64,000 nt of DNA from Hyphomicrobiaceae bacterium (GCA_041397645.1 JAWKWE010000004.1:2666001-2730000), one strand, 5' to 3'. Positions 26,691 through 35,845 are shown, counted from the stretch's first letter. The notes: generated by a model not told the origin, from the sequence alone. Numbers and translations are program-made.

Positions 26691-26907
26691 CTGGTGCCCC
26701 CTCATGCGCCTTTTGGTGCGGTGCGCCTTAACGGCGCTTGGCGCTGGCAGCGGCCCCCGAATTGCTTGTGCGGCCTCAAGCCCTGCCTGGGCCGGTTGTT
26801 TGCGGCTCGTATGCCCCTTGTCAAGCAACCCTTGAAGTCGAAACCAGCTGCCGTCATATGTAAAGCCTTGAATTGCTGTCTCATCCAAGCCCGCAGGACC
26901 AGCCCCG

Positions 26908-27162
26908 ATGACCCAGACATCAAACCGCCTTTTTGACGATCTCGCCAAGATGATGACGGATGCCGCAGGCGCAGCAGAGGGAATGAAAAAGGAAGTTGAA
27001 AGCATGATGAAGGCGCAGGCGGAGCGCTTCATGAATTCGATGGACGTCGTCAAGCGGGAAGAGTTCGAGGTCGTTAAGGCCATGGCGCAGAAGGCGCGCG
27101 AGGAGAACGACGCTCTAAAGGCTCGTTTGGCTGAGTTGGAGGCAAAGCTCGCTGGTCGCTGA
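26908..27162 (+). CDS. ubiK: UbiK-type accessory factor (BMFP family)
   Basis: Small protein of 84 residues with an N-terminal amphipathic helix (RLFDDLAKMMTDAAGAAEGM) and a C-terminal coiled coil (REEFEVVKAMAQKAREENDA...LAELEAKLAG), the pattern of the BMFP/UbiK family. In enterobacteria UbiK assists the ubiquinone biosynthesis complex with UbiJ; family members also fuse membranes in vitro. No ubi genes are adjacent. It is divergent from lgt with a 217-bp gap. Confidence 0.85.
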   Translation: MTQTSNRLFDDLAKMMTDAAGAAEGMKKEVESMMKAQAERFMNSMDVVKREEFEVVKAMAQKAREENDALKARLAELEAKLAGR

Positions 27163-27452
27163 TCGGGCCGTTTGGCCTTTCGTGATATTTCGTCCTGCGG
27201 CGTAGCGGAATTGACCTTATCTGCCATCCACAGAAGCCGCTGAGTTCTCAACATCAAGTTGCCATTAAGCCCGCCTTTTGAGCCAATTGCCCGCTCTTTG
27301 CCACTTTGCCCGTGGACAAGGTCGGCCTCACCTTGCGACTCGGAAGGCGGTGATGCTTTCGTCCGGCCACGGCCGACGCTGATTTACGCTTCCGGGTTTC
27401 AGTTTGGAGTTGGAGCGCCAGCGTGCGGGAAAGGCCCGTCGAGCCGGCCGCG

Positions 27453-27971
27453 ATGGACAAGGATGAAGCGAGAATGGCAACCGCCGAACGCAGCTACGAG
27501 CGCCTGATCAATCCAATCGATCTTGTGGAGCAACTGGCTACGGCGCACGACTGGTCAGCCGATCGCTCCAGCGATGACGAGCTGACGCTGATCGTCGCCG
27601 GAACGTGGACGGACTATCACGTTTCGCTGAATTGGCGGGAAGACCTCGAAGCGCTGCACCTCGCCTGCGCGTTCGATTTCCGGGTTCCGGAAAATCGTTT
27701 GCCGGAAATGTATCGCCTGGTGGCCCAGATCAACGAGCAGCTCTGGCTCGGCCATTTCGATCTGTGGACCCAGGAAGGCCTCGTGATGTTCCGTCACGCG
27801 CTTCTGCTGAACGGGTCGGTGGCAACCACCCGCCAGTGCGAGGCCATGCTGCGTGCCGCCCTCGAAGGCTGCGAACGCTACTACCAGGCCTTCCAGTTCG
27901 TGGTCTGGGCGGGTAAGGAAAGCCGTGAGGCCTTGGTTTCGACCATGTTCGAGACCGAAGGACAAGCTTGA
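27453..27971 (+). CDS. YbjN domain-containing protein
   Basis: A 172-residue soluble protein with the YbjN (type III secretion chaperone-like) fold pattern: ELTLIVAGTWTDYHVSLNWREDLE, ALHLACAFDFRVPE, LNGSVATTRQCEAML. The start is uncertain: ATG at 27453, ATG at 27474 (AAGGA 10 bp upstream) or GTG at 27423 are all in frame. The gene is 26 bp upstream of proC, on the same strand, an arrangement common in Hyphomicrobiales, so the two are probably co-transcribed. Role unknown; E. coli YbjN affects motility and stress traits. Confidence 0.82.
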   Translation: MDKDEARMATAERSYERLINPIDLVEQLATAHDWSADRSSDDELTLIVAGTWTDYHVSLNWREDLEALHLACAFDFRVPENRLPEMYRLVAQINEQLWLGHFDLWTQEGLVMFRHALLLNGSVATTRQCEAMLRAALEGCERYYQAFQFVVWAGKESREALVSTMFETEGQA

Positions 27972-27997
27972 TCCTTTCGCGTTAGGACTGCTGTGAC

Positions 27998-28825
27998 ATG
28001 AGTTTCAATCTCGATGGACCGGTGCTGCTTGCAGGCGCCGGGAAGATGGGCGCCGCCATGCTGTCTGGCTGGCTGGCGCGAGGCCTCTCTCCCGCGAACG
28101 TTATCATTCAAGAGCCGAATATCGCGGGCGAGGCGGCCGAACTTGCCAAGCGCCACACCATCGCGGTCTATCCAAGCGTCGCTGCATTGCCCGCCCCGCC
28201 AGCGGTCATCGTTGCTGCGGTGAAGCCGCAAGTCATGGACGCAGTTTTTCCGCCCCTCGGCAAGCTCGCTGGGCCCGGCACGGTGGTGCTGTCGATCGCG
28301 GCTGGCAAATCGATTGCGAGTTTCGAGAAGCACATCAAGCCCGGCGTCGGTGTGGTGCGTGCCATGCCGAACACCCCTGCCGCAATAGGGCGCGGCATCA
28401 GTGGTGCCGTTGCCAACACGCACGTGAGTGCGGCCCAGAAAGCCACGTGTGATGCCCTGTTGTCGGCCGTTGGTGAAGTGGTGTGGGTCGACGACGAGAG
28501 CCTCATCGATGCCGTCACTGCCGTATCGGGATCGGGACCAGCCTACGTCTTCCTGTTAGCCGAATGCCTGGCTGAGGCGGGCCGGGCCGCCGGACTCGAT
28601 GCGACCCTCGCAATGCAGCTCGCGCGCGCCACAGTTACCGGCGCCGGTGAGTTGATGCACTGCTCTCCGCTGCCTGCTGCAACCTTGCGCCAGAATGTGA
28701 CTTCGCCCGGCGGTACCACGGCTGCTGCGCTCAGCGTGCTCATGCGCACGCCGGGTGGACTGCAGGATCTGATGACGGAAGCTGTGGCGGCCGCAAAAGA
28801 GCGCGGCCGCGAACTTGGCTCCTGA
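27998..28825 (+). CDS. proC: Pyrroline-5-carboxylate reductase
   Basis: Final step of proline synthesis: reduces pyrroline-5-carboxylate with NAD(P)H. The 275-residue protein has an N-terminal Rossmann motif (VLLAGAGKMGAAMLSGWL), AVKPQVMD, VRAMPNTPAAIGRG and the C-terminal family signature region (SPGGTTAAALSVL). It follows the YbjN gene by 26 bp. Other proline genes (proA, proB) are not in the window. Confidence 0.95.
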   Translation: MSFNLDGPVLLAGAGKMGAAMLSGWLARGLSPANVIIQEPNIAGEAAELAKRHTIAVYPSVAALPAPPAVIVAAVKPQVMDAVFPPLGKLAGPGTVVLSIAAGKSIASFEKHIKPGVGVVRAMPNTPAAIGRGISGAVANTHVSAAQKATCDALLSAVGEVVWVDDESLIDAVTAVSGSGPAYVFLLAECLAEAGRAAGLDATLAMQLARATVTGAGELMHCSPLPAATLRQNVTSPGGTTAAALSVLMRTPGGLQDLMTEAVAAAKERGRELGS

Positions 28826-29102
28826 CTCGGCCTGGATGGGTTCGAGTCTGAACTGTCGCTCGCAGCCGCGCTGAAGGCACAGCTCGCGTCTCCCGCAGGC
28901 GGGACCGGGAAACCCGAGCAAGTTGCTGGTCGAGCCACTCCCAAGGAGGAGCAGAGAGAGACCCATCAGCGATGACGGTCTTGGAAAGCGTAGCGACCGT
29001 CTCGAATATCAAGATGTAATAAGATAACATCACTAACAACACACAAGTCCGTGTGCATTAAGTTCCCGCTGCAATTGGGAAAATCTCGGATTGTGCTGGT
29101 AC

Positions 29103-30518
29103 TCAGATAGGGAGCGAGATGATAGCCCGCAGGCCCCCCATCGAACTCTGGCCGAGAGCTATCTCGCCGCCGTGGCTCTTGGCGATGTCGCGCGCAATCG
29201 CCAGCCCCAGCCCCGAATTGCCTTCATCGACGTTTCGGGCATGGTCGATGCGGTAGAAGGGCCTAAACACGTTTTCGCGTTCAGAGGGCGGGATTCCCGG
29301 TCCATTGTCATCGACCTCGATGCGGATCCATTGGCCCTCGGTTGCAGCGCGGATCACGATGTGATCGCCAAAGCGCGCCGCGTTGGAAACCAAGTTGGTT
29401 ATTGCCCGTTTCAGTGCTTGGCGTTTCAGCGGCAGGACAAGATCCCGCCGCTTCTTGCGCAGCTTCAGCTCCACGTTATGTCCGTAGATCTGTGCCTCTG
29501 CATGGATCTCCAGGAGCAGCTCCTTAAGATTGGTTGGCTTGGCTTCCTCGCCACCGTCGCCCTTGGTGAAGGCGAGATAATCCTCCAGCATGTGCTGCAT
29601 TTCGTTCACGTCGGCGGAAAGTGCGCGCGCTTCCGGCGTGTCTCCCAGGAGCGCCAGTTCGAGCTTGAAGCGCGTTAGGACAGTGCGCAGGTCGTGACTG
29701 ACGCCCGCCAGCATGGTGGTGCGTTGTTCGACATGGGTGGTGATGCGATCACGCATTTGCAGAAATGCTTCCGCAGCCTGGCGCACTTCGCGGGCACCGC
29801 GCGGTCGGAAATCCTCAGGGATGGTCCGTCCTTTTCCGAACGCATCCGCGGCTTCTGCGAGCCGGAGAATGGGGCGGATCTGATTACGCAGGAACAGGAT
29901 GGCGACCGTGAGCAGAATGATCGAGGTGCCGACCATCCAGAGGAGGAAAATATGCGAGTTGGAGGCGTAGGTCTGGCTCCGCGTGGCGATGAAGCGCAAA
30001 ATCGCATCGTCGTGCTTTACGCGGATATCGACGAACCGCGCCTCGCCCACTGTGTCGATCCAGAACGGACGGTTGACGTGTCGTCTGATCTCAGCAGAAA
30101 GCGCTCGGTCGAGTAGGGTGAACAGGGGTTTTGGGCCCGGCGGTGGCAATTCACCGGCCGGCAGGAACTGAAGCTCCAGATTGAGCCGTTTCTTTGCCAG
30201 CTCGACGAGATCTTGCGTTTTCTTCTTGTCGGGAAGCTCGTCGTACATATCGACGATCGCGGCGATGTCGCGCGCGGTTGCTTCCGAAAGGCGGCGCGTC
30301 ACGGCCTGCCAGTGGCGTTCCATGAATGCGAAAGCGATAACGCCTTCAAGAACCACGATCGGCGTAATGATTATCAGAAGAGCGCGTGCATAGAGGCCTT
30401 TGGGAAGGAGCTCGGAACTTAGCGAAATCAAACGCTGCGTCAGCGGGTGGGCACGCAGGCGCGTGCGCCAGCTAGCCGGCGGGTCGAGGTCAACGGCATG
30501 TTCTCGAGCAGCAACCAT
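29103..30518 (-). CDS. Sensor histidine kinase, EnvZ-like
   Basis: Membrane sensor of 471 residues. TM helices near 47-66 and 199-219 flank a ~130-residue periplasmic domain; a HAMP domain follows (220-275), then the H-box AGVSHDLRTVLTRFKLE, N-box NLVSNAARFGD, G1 DDNGPGIPPSE and G2 GNSGLGLAIARDIAKSHGG. The kinase core is of the EnvZ class. It lies 42 bp downstream of the OmpR-type regulator gene and is the third gene of a marR-regulator-kinase operon. The signal sensed is unknown. Confidence 0.9.
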   Translation of the reverse strand: MVAAREHAVDLDPPASWRTRLRAHPLTQRLISLSSELLPKGLYARALLIIITPIVVLEGVIAFAFMERHWQAVTRRLSEATARDIAAIVDMYDELPDKKKTQDLVELAKKRLNLELQFLPAGELPPPGPKPLFTLLDRALSAEIRRHVNRPFWIDTVGEARFVDIRVKHDDAILRFIATRSQTYASNSHIFLLWMVGTSIILLTVAILFLRNQIRPILRLAEAADAFGKGRTIPEDFRPRGAREVRQAAEAFLQMRDRITTHVEQRTTMLAGVSHDLRTVLTRFKLELALLGDTPEARALSADVNEMQHMLEDYLAFTKGDGGEEAKPTNLKELLLEIHAEAQIYGHNVELKLRKKRRDLVLPLKRQALKRAITNLVSNAARFGDHIVIRAATEGQWIRIEVDDNGPGIPPSERENVFRPFYRIDHARNVDEGNSGLGLAIARDIAKSHGGEIALGQSSMGGLRAIISLPI

Positions 30519-30560
30519 TTCAGCCGAATTCGTCTCGCTTCGCCAAAGGAGCGCAACGCA

Positions 30561-31319
30561 TCAATCTGTGTATAGAACGTAGCCCTTGCCACGCGCCGTC
30601 TGCAGATAAACCGGGTTGGAGGGATCGCACTCGATTTTGCGGCGCAAGCGGTTGATCTGCACATCGATGGCGCGCTCACTGCCGGTTGACTCATCGCTGG
30701 ACAATTCATGGCGCGGGACGGGCACGCCAATGCGATTGGCGAACAGGCGCAACAGATCTCGTTCGCGCTCGGTCAATTTGATGGTTTCGTCATCGCGCCT
30801 CAGCTCGCCGCGCGAGAGGTTGAAAACGCAAGGTCCCATTCGGATCTCGTCGTTCTGCACCGCCGCGCCCTGTCCGCGCCGCAGGATTATCTTCAAGCGC
30901 AGCAAAAGCTCGCGCGGCTCGAACGGCTTGGTCAGATAGTCGTCGACGCCGGTTTCCAGTCCCGCAATGCGGTCTTCCGGATTTGCCAGGGCGGTGAGCA
31001 TCAGAATGGGTACAGGGCGGGTCGCCTTGAGATCGCGTGCCAAGCTGAGGCCAGTCTCACCCGGCATCATTACGTCGAGAAGGACCAAATCAAACGAAAG
31101 GCCACGCATGTATGAGCGGGCCGAGGCCGCATCTGCGGCCTGGGTTACTCGAAAGCCGCTCGATAGCAAAAACCGGCTCAACAGATCTCGGATCTTTTGG
31201 TCGTCATCGACCACGAGGATATGGGGAGCGTTGTCGGGCAAGGGATCGCAGCGCGTGCGTGTGCTCTGAGCCGGATCGTTAATTTGAAAGGACGCATCCT
31301 GTCCCCCGGTGCCTTTCAT
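30561..31319 (-). CDS. OmpR-family response regulator, PetR-like
   Basis: A 252-residue regulator: receiver domain with acidic pocket (ILVVDDDQKIR), phospho-acceptor Asp in LVLLDVMMPGETGL and Lys in YLTKPFEPRELLLR, then a winged-helix DNA-binding domain (residues about 155-250, LTERERDLLRLFANRIGVPV). Its ATG overlaps the stop of the MarR gene (ATGA). The MarR - OmpR pair resembles PetP-PetR of Rhodobacter capsulatus, where it controls cytochrome bc1 and other genes; that link is inference from arrangement. The next gene encodes the likely cognate kinase. Confidence 0.9.
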   Translation of the reverse strand: MKGTGGQDASFQINDPAQSTRTRCDPLPDNAPHILVVDDDQKIRDLLSRFLLSSGFRVTQAADAASARSYMRGLSFDLVLLDVMMPGETGLSLARDLKATRPVPILMLTALANPEDRIAGLETGVDDYLTKPFEPRELLLRLKIILRRGQGAAVQNDEIRMGPCVFNLSRGELRRDDETIKLTERERDLLRLFANRIGVPVPRHELSSDESTGSERAIDVQINRLRRKIECDPSNPVYLQTARGKGYVLYTD

Positions 31320-31912
31320 CAGTCAGCTCCATTGCGTGTCTTGATCGCCGTGTTCGCGCCGCCAGCGTTGATCAGCGCTTCCACATAAGGGCGATCTTTC
31401 TCCGCAATCATGCCAAAAAGAAAGCGGCGTGTGAGGCCTTCTGCCCCAGGGCCAGCTTTCGCAAGTGCAGCCTCGACCCGTTTTGTTTGTATTTCCGTCA
31501 GCTTGTCGGTCAGTCTTGCGCCTTTGGTTGAGACGTAGAGTCTGCGCTCTCGGCGATCCTCGTCTCCCGCCCGCTGGATAATGAAGCCCTCATCGACAAG
31601 CTGCTTGAGAACGCGCGCCAGGGCCTGTTTCGTGATCTTCAGAATTTCCAATAATTCCGCAACCTTGAGCCCTGGGTTGCGATGCACAAAATGCAACACG
31701 CGGTGGTGTGCGCGGCCAAACCCGTAGTGTTCCAGGATGGTGTCGGGATCGCAGGTGAAGTCGCGATAGGCGAAGTAGAACAGCTCGACACAAGCGACAG
31801 GATCGAGCGGTGCGGTCTCCTCACGCACTTCGCCCGACCCTTCGGACTTCGAACTATTGCTAGCGGCCACACTCCTTTGGCCGGACGCAGCATCGGACGT
31901 TATGTCAGTCAT
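31319..31912 (-). CDS. MarR-family transcriptional regulator, PetP-like
   Basis: A 197-residue protein with a MarR winged helix: LLEILKITKQALARVLKQLVDEGFIIQRAGDEDRRERRLYVST contains the recognition helix and the wing with the conserved D-x-R-x-R-R. Preceded by a Ser/Glu-rich N-terminal extension of about 40 residues. It is the first gene of an operon with an OmpR-type regulator and a histidine kinase, overlapping the regulator by the ATGA arrangement. An inverted repeat CTTGAA-N10-TTCAAG lies 15-36 bp upstream and could be its own operator. Confidence 0.9.
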   Translation of the reverse strand: MTDITSDAASGQRSVAASNSSKSEGSGEVREETAPLDPVACVELFYFAYRDFTCDPDTILEHYGFGRAHHRVLHFVHRNPGLKVAELLEILKITKQALARVLKQLVDEGFIIQRAGDEDRRERRLYVSTKGARLTDKLTEIQTKRVEAALAKAGPGAEGLTRRFLFGMIAEKDRPYVEALINAGGANTAIKTRNGAD

Positions 31913-31926
31913 GTTGACTTATTGGC

Positions 31927-31948
31927 CTTGAATGTTTCCCGTTTCAAG
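31927..31948. promoter_or_regulatory. Candidate MarR-type operator
   Basis: Inverted repeat CTTGAA-N10-TTCAAG directly upstream of the marR-like start. MarR proteins usually bind palindromes of this size near their own promoters. A second, wider-spaced pair, TTGGGCAA (31957-31964) and TTGCCCAA (31993-32000), lies further into the 200-bp divergent region shared with ilvE. Binding is inferred only. Confidence 0.35.
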
Positions 31949-32114
31949 TCAAATTGTTGGGCAATTCCATGCCTGACCCTGTCGTCTCGCACTTGCCCAA
32001 TAGGGGGGTTGGGAGTTAAGGCTTCGGAAGTTGCTTTCCTCCCCTCCGAAGACCCCCAGGTGCGCTTGGCCGCCACCGCTGGGTACAACCTGCTATATCG
32101 GGACTTAAATCTTC

Positions 32115-33011
32115 ATGGCTGACATCGCACCCTATCACGACCGCGACGGCTTCATCTGGCTCGACGGACAACTCGTTCCCTGGCGCGATGCCAAGGTTCA
32201 CATCCTGACCCATGCTCTTCATTACGGAAGCGCGGTATTCGAGGGCGAGCGGGCGTACGACGGCGAGATCTTCAAGCTGCGCGAGCACAGCGAACGTCTG
32301 ATCGAGGGTGCTGGGATTTTGGACTTCAAGATCCCCTACACCGCTGAGCAGATTGATGCGGCTTGCCGCGAAACCATGCGCGCCAACAATCTCACTGATT
32401 GCTACGTAAGGCCGATTACCTGGCGCGGAAGCGAGACGATGGGCATCTCGGCGCAGGCCAACACCATCCACCTCGCCATCGCCGCGTGGAATTGGGGCTC
32501 CTATTTTCCCATGGAGCAGCGTCTGAAGGGCATCCGGATCTGCATGGCGGGATATCGTCGGCCAGCACCCGACAGCGCCCCTTACCGCGCCAAGGCCGCT
32601 GGTCTTTATATGATTTGCACCATTGAAAAACACCGCGCAGAGCGCAGCGGCTACTCAGATGCGCTGATGCTCGACTATCGCGGCCACGTTGCTGAGTGCA
32701 CTGGAGCCAACGTATTCTTCATCAAGGACGGCGTCATCAATACGCCGACGCCTGATTGTTTCCTCGATGGCATCACGCGGCGCACGGTCATAGATCTTGC
32801 CAGGGCGCGCGGTATGACGGTCAACGAACGCACGATTATGCCGGAGGAACTCGGGACCTTTACGGAGTGTTTTATCACAGGCACGGCTGCCGAAGTAACG
32901 CCGGTGTCTGAAATCGGCGAGCATCGCTACAAGCCTGGTCAAATCACCGAGACCTTGCTCAACGACTATATGGCGTTGGTTCGGCCCAAGAAGCAGGCTG
33001 CCGCCGAATAG
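32115..33011 (+). CDS. ilvE: Branched-chain amino acid aminotransferase
   Basis: PLP enzyme of fold type IV, interconverting Leu, Ile, Val and their keto acids. The 298-residue protein has HALHYGSAVFEGERAY at the N-terminus, the PLP-binding Lys within RAKAAGLYM and the class-IV signature region ECTGANVFFIKDG...TPDCFLDGITRR. Family members such as D-amino acid transaminase look similar but the length and GSAVFEGER block favour IlvE. A strong terminator follows 34 bp after the stop. Divergent from the marR-like operon. Confidence 0.93.
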   Translation: MADIAPYHDRDGFIWLDGQLVPWRDAKVHILTHALHYGSAVFEGERAYDGEIFKLREHSERLIEGAGILDFKIPYTAEQIDAACRETMRANNLTDCYVRPITWRGSETMGISAQANTIHLAIAAWNWGSYFPMEQRLKGIRICMAGYRRPAPDSAPYRAKAAGLYMICTIEKHRAERSGYSDALMLDYRGHVAECTGANVFFIKDGVINTPTPDCFLDGITRRTVIDLARARGMTVNERTIMPEELGTFTECFITGTAAEVTPVSEIGEHRYKPGQITETLLNDYMALVRPKKQAAAE

Positions 33012-33044
33012 GGCGGCGTTGATTAGCTGCCAGACAAAAAATTC

Positions 33045-33081
33045 AAAAAGCCCCAGCTCGCAAACGAGCCGGGGCTTTTTT
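33045..33081 (+). terminator. Bidirectional rho-independent terminator after ilvE
   Basis: Stem AAAAAGCCCC-a-GCTCG, loop CAAA, CGAGC-c-GGGGCTTTTTT. It has a T-run on both strands, so it can end ilvE transcription from the left and the small lipoprotein gene from the right. Confidence 0.9.
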
Positions 33082-33135
33082 GCGTCGAGAAAATAGTGCC
33101 GCGAGCGCACTTCTGCGCTTTGAGCTTCTCGATGC

Positions 33136-33258
33136 TTATTTGTTGATGGAGTGCTGTGTGGTAGCGCCGAGCTTCATCGGCACGTACTCGGGAGTTTCAC
33201 GACGGCAAGCGCCGAGAGCCAGAGCAGCAACACAAACAGCAAGGACCGTATACTTCAT
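33136..33258 (-). CDS. Small lipoprotein (40 residues)
   Basis: A short frame reading MKYTVLAVCVAALALGAC, then RRETPEYVPMKLGATTQH and SINK. The first 17 residues form a classic lipoprotein signal with the lipobox LGAC (Cys18), leaving a 23-residue mature lipopeptide. The size and architecture resemble entericidin-like or other tiny envelope lipoproteins, but no family is recognised. The bidirectional terminator 55 bp downstream supports that it is transcribed. The ribosome-binding site is weak (GGGG about 10 bp upstream). Confidence 0.6.
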   Translation of the reverse strand: MKYTVLAVCVAALALGACRRETPEYVPMKLGATTQHSINK

Positions 33259-33565
33259 TTGACTGTACCCCGTAAAAAACGCTCGATCGAAATTGATCTC
33301 AACACCACAACGCGGCGGTGAACCGAGTGTTCCTTTTTTTGGTTACCATCTTCTTACCAAATGTCGCGTCGTGAAGAGGCTAGTCGCTGGACGATGCGTT
33401 TCGGCAACACCGCTTGCTCACGCGGGGCGCGCATTGCCAACAGTCCCCATTGAGGAATGTGCAGCGCGGATCTTTGAAAGAATTGATGAACCGTCTCGTA
33501 GTCGGGCGCGACCGAGGAAACGGAAGCACCGTTCGGTGCCGACTTTTCAACGAGGAGTTCATATC
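33259..33565. other. Intergenic region with no clear gene
   Basis: About 307 bp between the small lipoprotein gene and the following secreted-protein gene, which diverge. The frame of the right-hand gene is open back to 33293 but the translation there is low-quality. Nothing else recognised apart from the GAGGAG ribosome-binding site near its right end. Confidence 0.4.
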
Positions 33566-33895
33566 ATGAAAAATTTCGCTCTTACCGCCGCCGTGCTGAC
33601 CATTTCGGCTTTTGTTACGGGGGCGGCAATTGCCGCCGGGCCGTTTGTTCCGGCAAAAACGGCCGTGGTTTCCAAGGGCTCGATCGAATTGGCGGCAAGT
33701 CGCAAACCTGCGCGTCGTCATTCCACCGCGCAGCTGAAGGGCAATGGTCGCGTCGTGAAGGACACCTGTCCGGGCGGTGACAAGAAATGCATCAAGGATC
33801 TTGTGGCCTCGTGCGACAAGGCTGGCGGCGGATTGTCGACGCAGCCCGACGGTGGCGTCGATTGCTATGTGGTCGGCATCCACGACCAGCCCTGA
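33566..33895 (+). CDS. Small secreted hypothetical protein with paired cysteines
   Basis: A 109-residue protein with a signal peptide (MKNFALTAAVLTISAFVTG, cleavage near AIAA, residue about 24). The mature part is basic, then carries four Cys in CPGGDKKCIKDLVASC and GGVDCYV, likely forming disulfides in the periplasm. GAGGAG lies 9 bp before the ATG. No family recognised. It begins a run of small exported proteins in 33-41 kb. Confidence 0.7.
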   Translation: MKNFALTAAVLTISAFVTGAAIAAGPFVPAKTAVVSKGSIELAASRKPARRHSTAQLKGNGRVVKDTCPGGDKKCIKDLVASCDKAGGGLSTQPDGGVDCYVVGIHDQP

Positions 33896-34057
33896 CCTTT
33901 TTCTACACTTGCAGATTACTGGAACACGCGCAGTCGGGACAAAAGCCCGGCTGCGCTCATGCCGGTTTCGTTCCAACTTGCCTTTTTTTTGCCAGTTGGA
34001 TTTGGCTGCTAATACAACTGCGGGAAATGGTGCCACGAATGCGGTTGAGGATTTGTC

Positions 34058-34945
34058 ATGTTTCCCCGCTTCCTTACTTCCGAAACTGCCGAGCCGGCCT
34101 TCAGTCGTGATTTCGACGAGGGCGCAGACGAGTTTGATTTGCGCGCGCACGGAGTGGAGGACGAACTCGTGTGCGGAGAACGGATTTGTCCGTCGCATGC
34201 AACGCCGCCCGGGAGTTCATGGCTTCAATCCTGGCTTGTCGTCGTTTCGATCATGGGGGCTGGCTGGGCGTGGATGCAATTGCCATCGACGCTGACGTCA
34301 CCCGCGCGAGCAGCCATCGCATCGGCCACGTCCGCAGTAATGGCTCAATTTGCAAACGTGTCTTCTCAGCCCTCGGCTGTGTCCGAAGGCGCAGGTGACA
34401 CAGCGCAGGCACAGCCGCCGCCTGCCCCGCTGCCGCCGGCACTTGAGAGTGGGGAGGAGGTGGCATCCGCTCCGGGCGCCGATGCTGGAGTTAAGGTGGA
34501 GTCAAATCCCGTGGTCCCGCCACAAGAGCAAGATCAGTCTGAGATCGCTGCTCCTGATCAAGAGCAGAAAGCGGAAGGTGTCGAGAATGCGGGCGTAGAG
34601 GTGGAACGTCTGCACGAACCGAAGGTTAATCCGTCTGATCGCTATGCGTCACGTGCGCTGGCGGTGGGGCTGCATCCTGATCTTTCCCGCGTATTGCTAA
34701 AAAAGCTGACGTCCGCCGATTTTGAAAACGCGCGCAAGGCAATTACCGCAGCCCTTTCTGAGACGCCTCAGGACGGCACGTACGTCTGGCCGCGCAAGCC
34801 CGAGGCATCACGCGCCCAGTTCGAGATCCGCTTTGTCGCAGGCGCGCCGAAGGATTGTCGCCGCTATGTTGTGACGGTGATCAAGGATCGCTGGTCAACA
34901 ACTGCGCGGGCAATGGAGAAATGCACGGGAACTGTGCGAGGATGA
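34058..34945 (+). CDS. Hypothetical single-pass membrane protein
   Basis: A 295-residue protein: acidic cytoplasmic N-terminus, one TM helix (WLQSWLVVVSIMGAGWAWM, residues about 53-71), a long Pro/Ala/Glu-rich linker (105-190) and a C-terminal domain (about 195-290) with two Cys (KDCRRYVV, MEKCTG) and basic residues. The domain order suggests an inner-membrane anchor with a periplasmic domain held at a distance, as in TonB/TolA-like or secretion proteins, but no match is recognised. Confidence 0.6.
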   Translation: MFPRFLTSETAEPAFSRDFDEGADEFDLRAHGVEDELVCGERICPSHATPPGSSWLQSWLVVVSIMGAGWAWMQLPSTLTSPARAAIASATSAVMAQFANVSSQPSAVSEGAGDTAQAQPPPAPLPPALESGEEVASAPGADAGVKVESNPVVPPQEQDQSEIAAPDQEQKAEGVENAGVEVERLHEPKVNPSDRYASRALAVGLHPDLSRVLLKKLTSADFENARKAITAALSETPQDGTYVWPRKPEASRAQFEIRFVAGAPKDCRRYVVTVIKDRWSTTARAMEKCTGTVRG

Positions 34946-35029
34946 CATATCAGATGCGCGGCCTGGAACCGTGCATATGTCTCCGCGTTGTGCGATGGCA
35001 TGACGATGTAACAATCGCGTAGGTGTCCC

Positions 35030-35320
35030 ATGCCCGGTCTAAAGTCGCTAGCTTTGTTGGTGTCAGCAGTTGCGTTCGCAGGCGTGATCCACGCAAACGA
35101 GGCAAGAGCGGTTAGCGACGACGTCCGCAACGCTTGCCACACAGATTACGTGACCTATTGCAAGCATCATCGTATTGGATCGAATTCTCTGCGCGCGTGC
35201 ATGCGGGAAAATAGCAAGCGGCTTTCTCCAAGTTGCAGGCTAGCGCTGATGACGTCTGGTGAAGCGTCGCCCGAAGACGTACGTCGCTACAAGCGCGATA
35301 TGGCGAAGGGCGGTCATTAG
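35030..35320 (+). CDS. Small secreted Cys-rich (GLG1-like repeat) protein
   Basis: A 96-residue protein with a signal peptide (cleavage after HANEARA, about residue 28) and one Cys-rich repeat unit: NACHTDYVTYCKHHRIGSN, then LRACMRENSKRLSPSC. The spacing C-x6-C-x12-C-x11-C is that of the cysteine-rich GLG1/FGFR repeat (PF00839 type), also seen twice in the protein at 40665-41102. Exported, disulfide-bonded; function unknown in bacteria. Confidence 0.7.
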   Translation: MPGLKSLALLVSAVAFAGVIHANEARAVSDDVRNACHTDYVTYCKHHRIGSNSLRACMRENSKRLSPSCRLALMTSGEASPEDVRRYKRDMAKGGH

Positions 35321-35522
35321 CGCGTCGCCCAAACTGTTATTGTTCATTCACTCAAACTGCACTCGTTAACCTGTATAACGCTGGGCGAAATCTTCTGCCC
35401 GCAAACGCGAGGCGCGTGGCCGCAGAGCTGCGCTTGCACTTGCGTGGATACTCCCTTGGTATTAGCAACGGCAGGAAACATGCTCCTCCCGAGGAGTTGA
35501 CCCGCTTCCCAAGGAGTTTCCG

Positions 35523-35801
35523 ATGGCAGACCCCAATAAAAAAATTGAAGAGCTCCAGCGCCAGAACGCCGAACTCTCCGGCATGATGCTCGCAACCGGC
35601 GTCATCCTCACTCAGCTCCTGCAATCCATCTGCAAGCGTGAGTTGAACCCTCAGGCTGCAGCGGGCCGCATCATGCAGACGGCGCGCGAAGGCATCGAAA
35701 GCTTTGCGAAAGAGACAGACGCTGATCCTCAGATGAAGAAGCGCGCACTTGAAGCGGTGCAACAGTATGAAGACCAGATCCGCTCCGTACTCGCAGTGTG
35801 A
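35523..35801 (+). CDS. Hypothetical small helical protein
   Basis: A 92-residue soluble protein starting with a short coiled coil (NKKIEELQRQNAEL) and predicted helical throughout, with one Cys. CAAGGAG precedes the ATG. It ends 44 bp before the GST gene start, so the two may be co-transcribed. No family recognised. Confidence 0.6.
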   Translation: MADPNKKIEELQRQNAELSGMMLATGVILTQLLQSICKRELNPQAAAGRIMQTAREGIESFAKETDADPQMKKRALEAVQQYEDQIRSVLAV

Positions 35802-35845
35802 TCGCTGCCGCTTTCAGCCTTTCTTACTCATCAGTAGGATCATGC

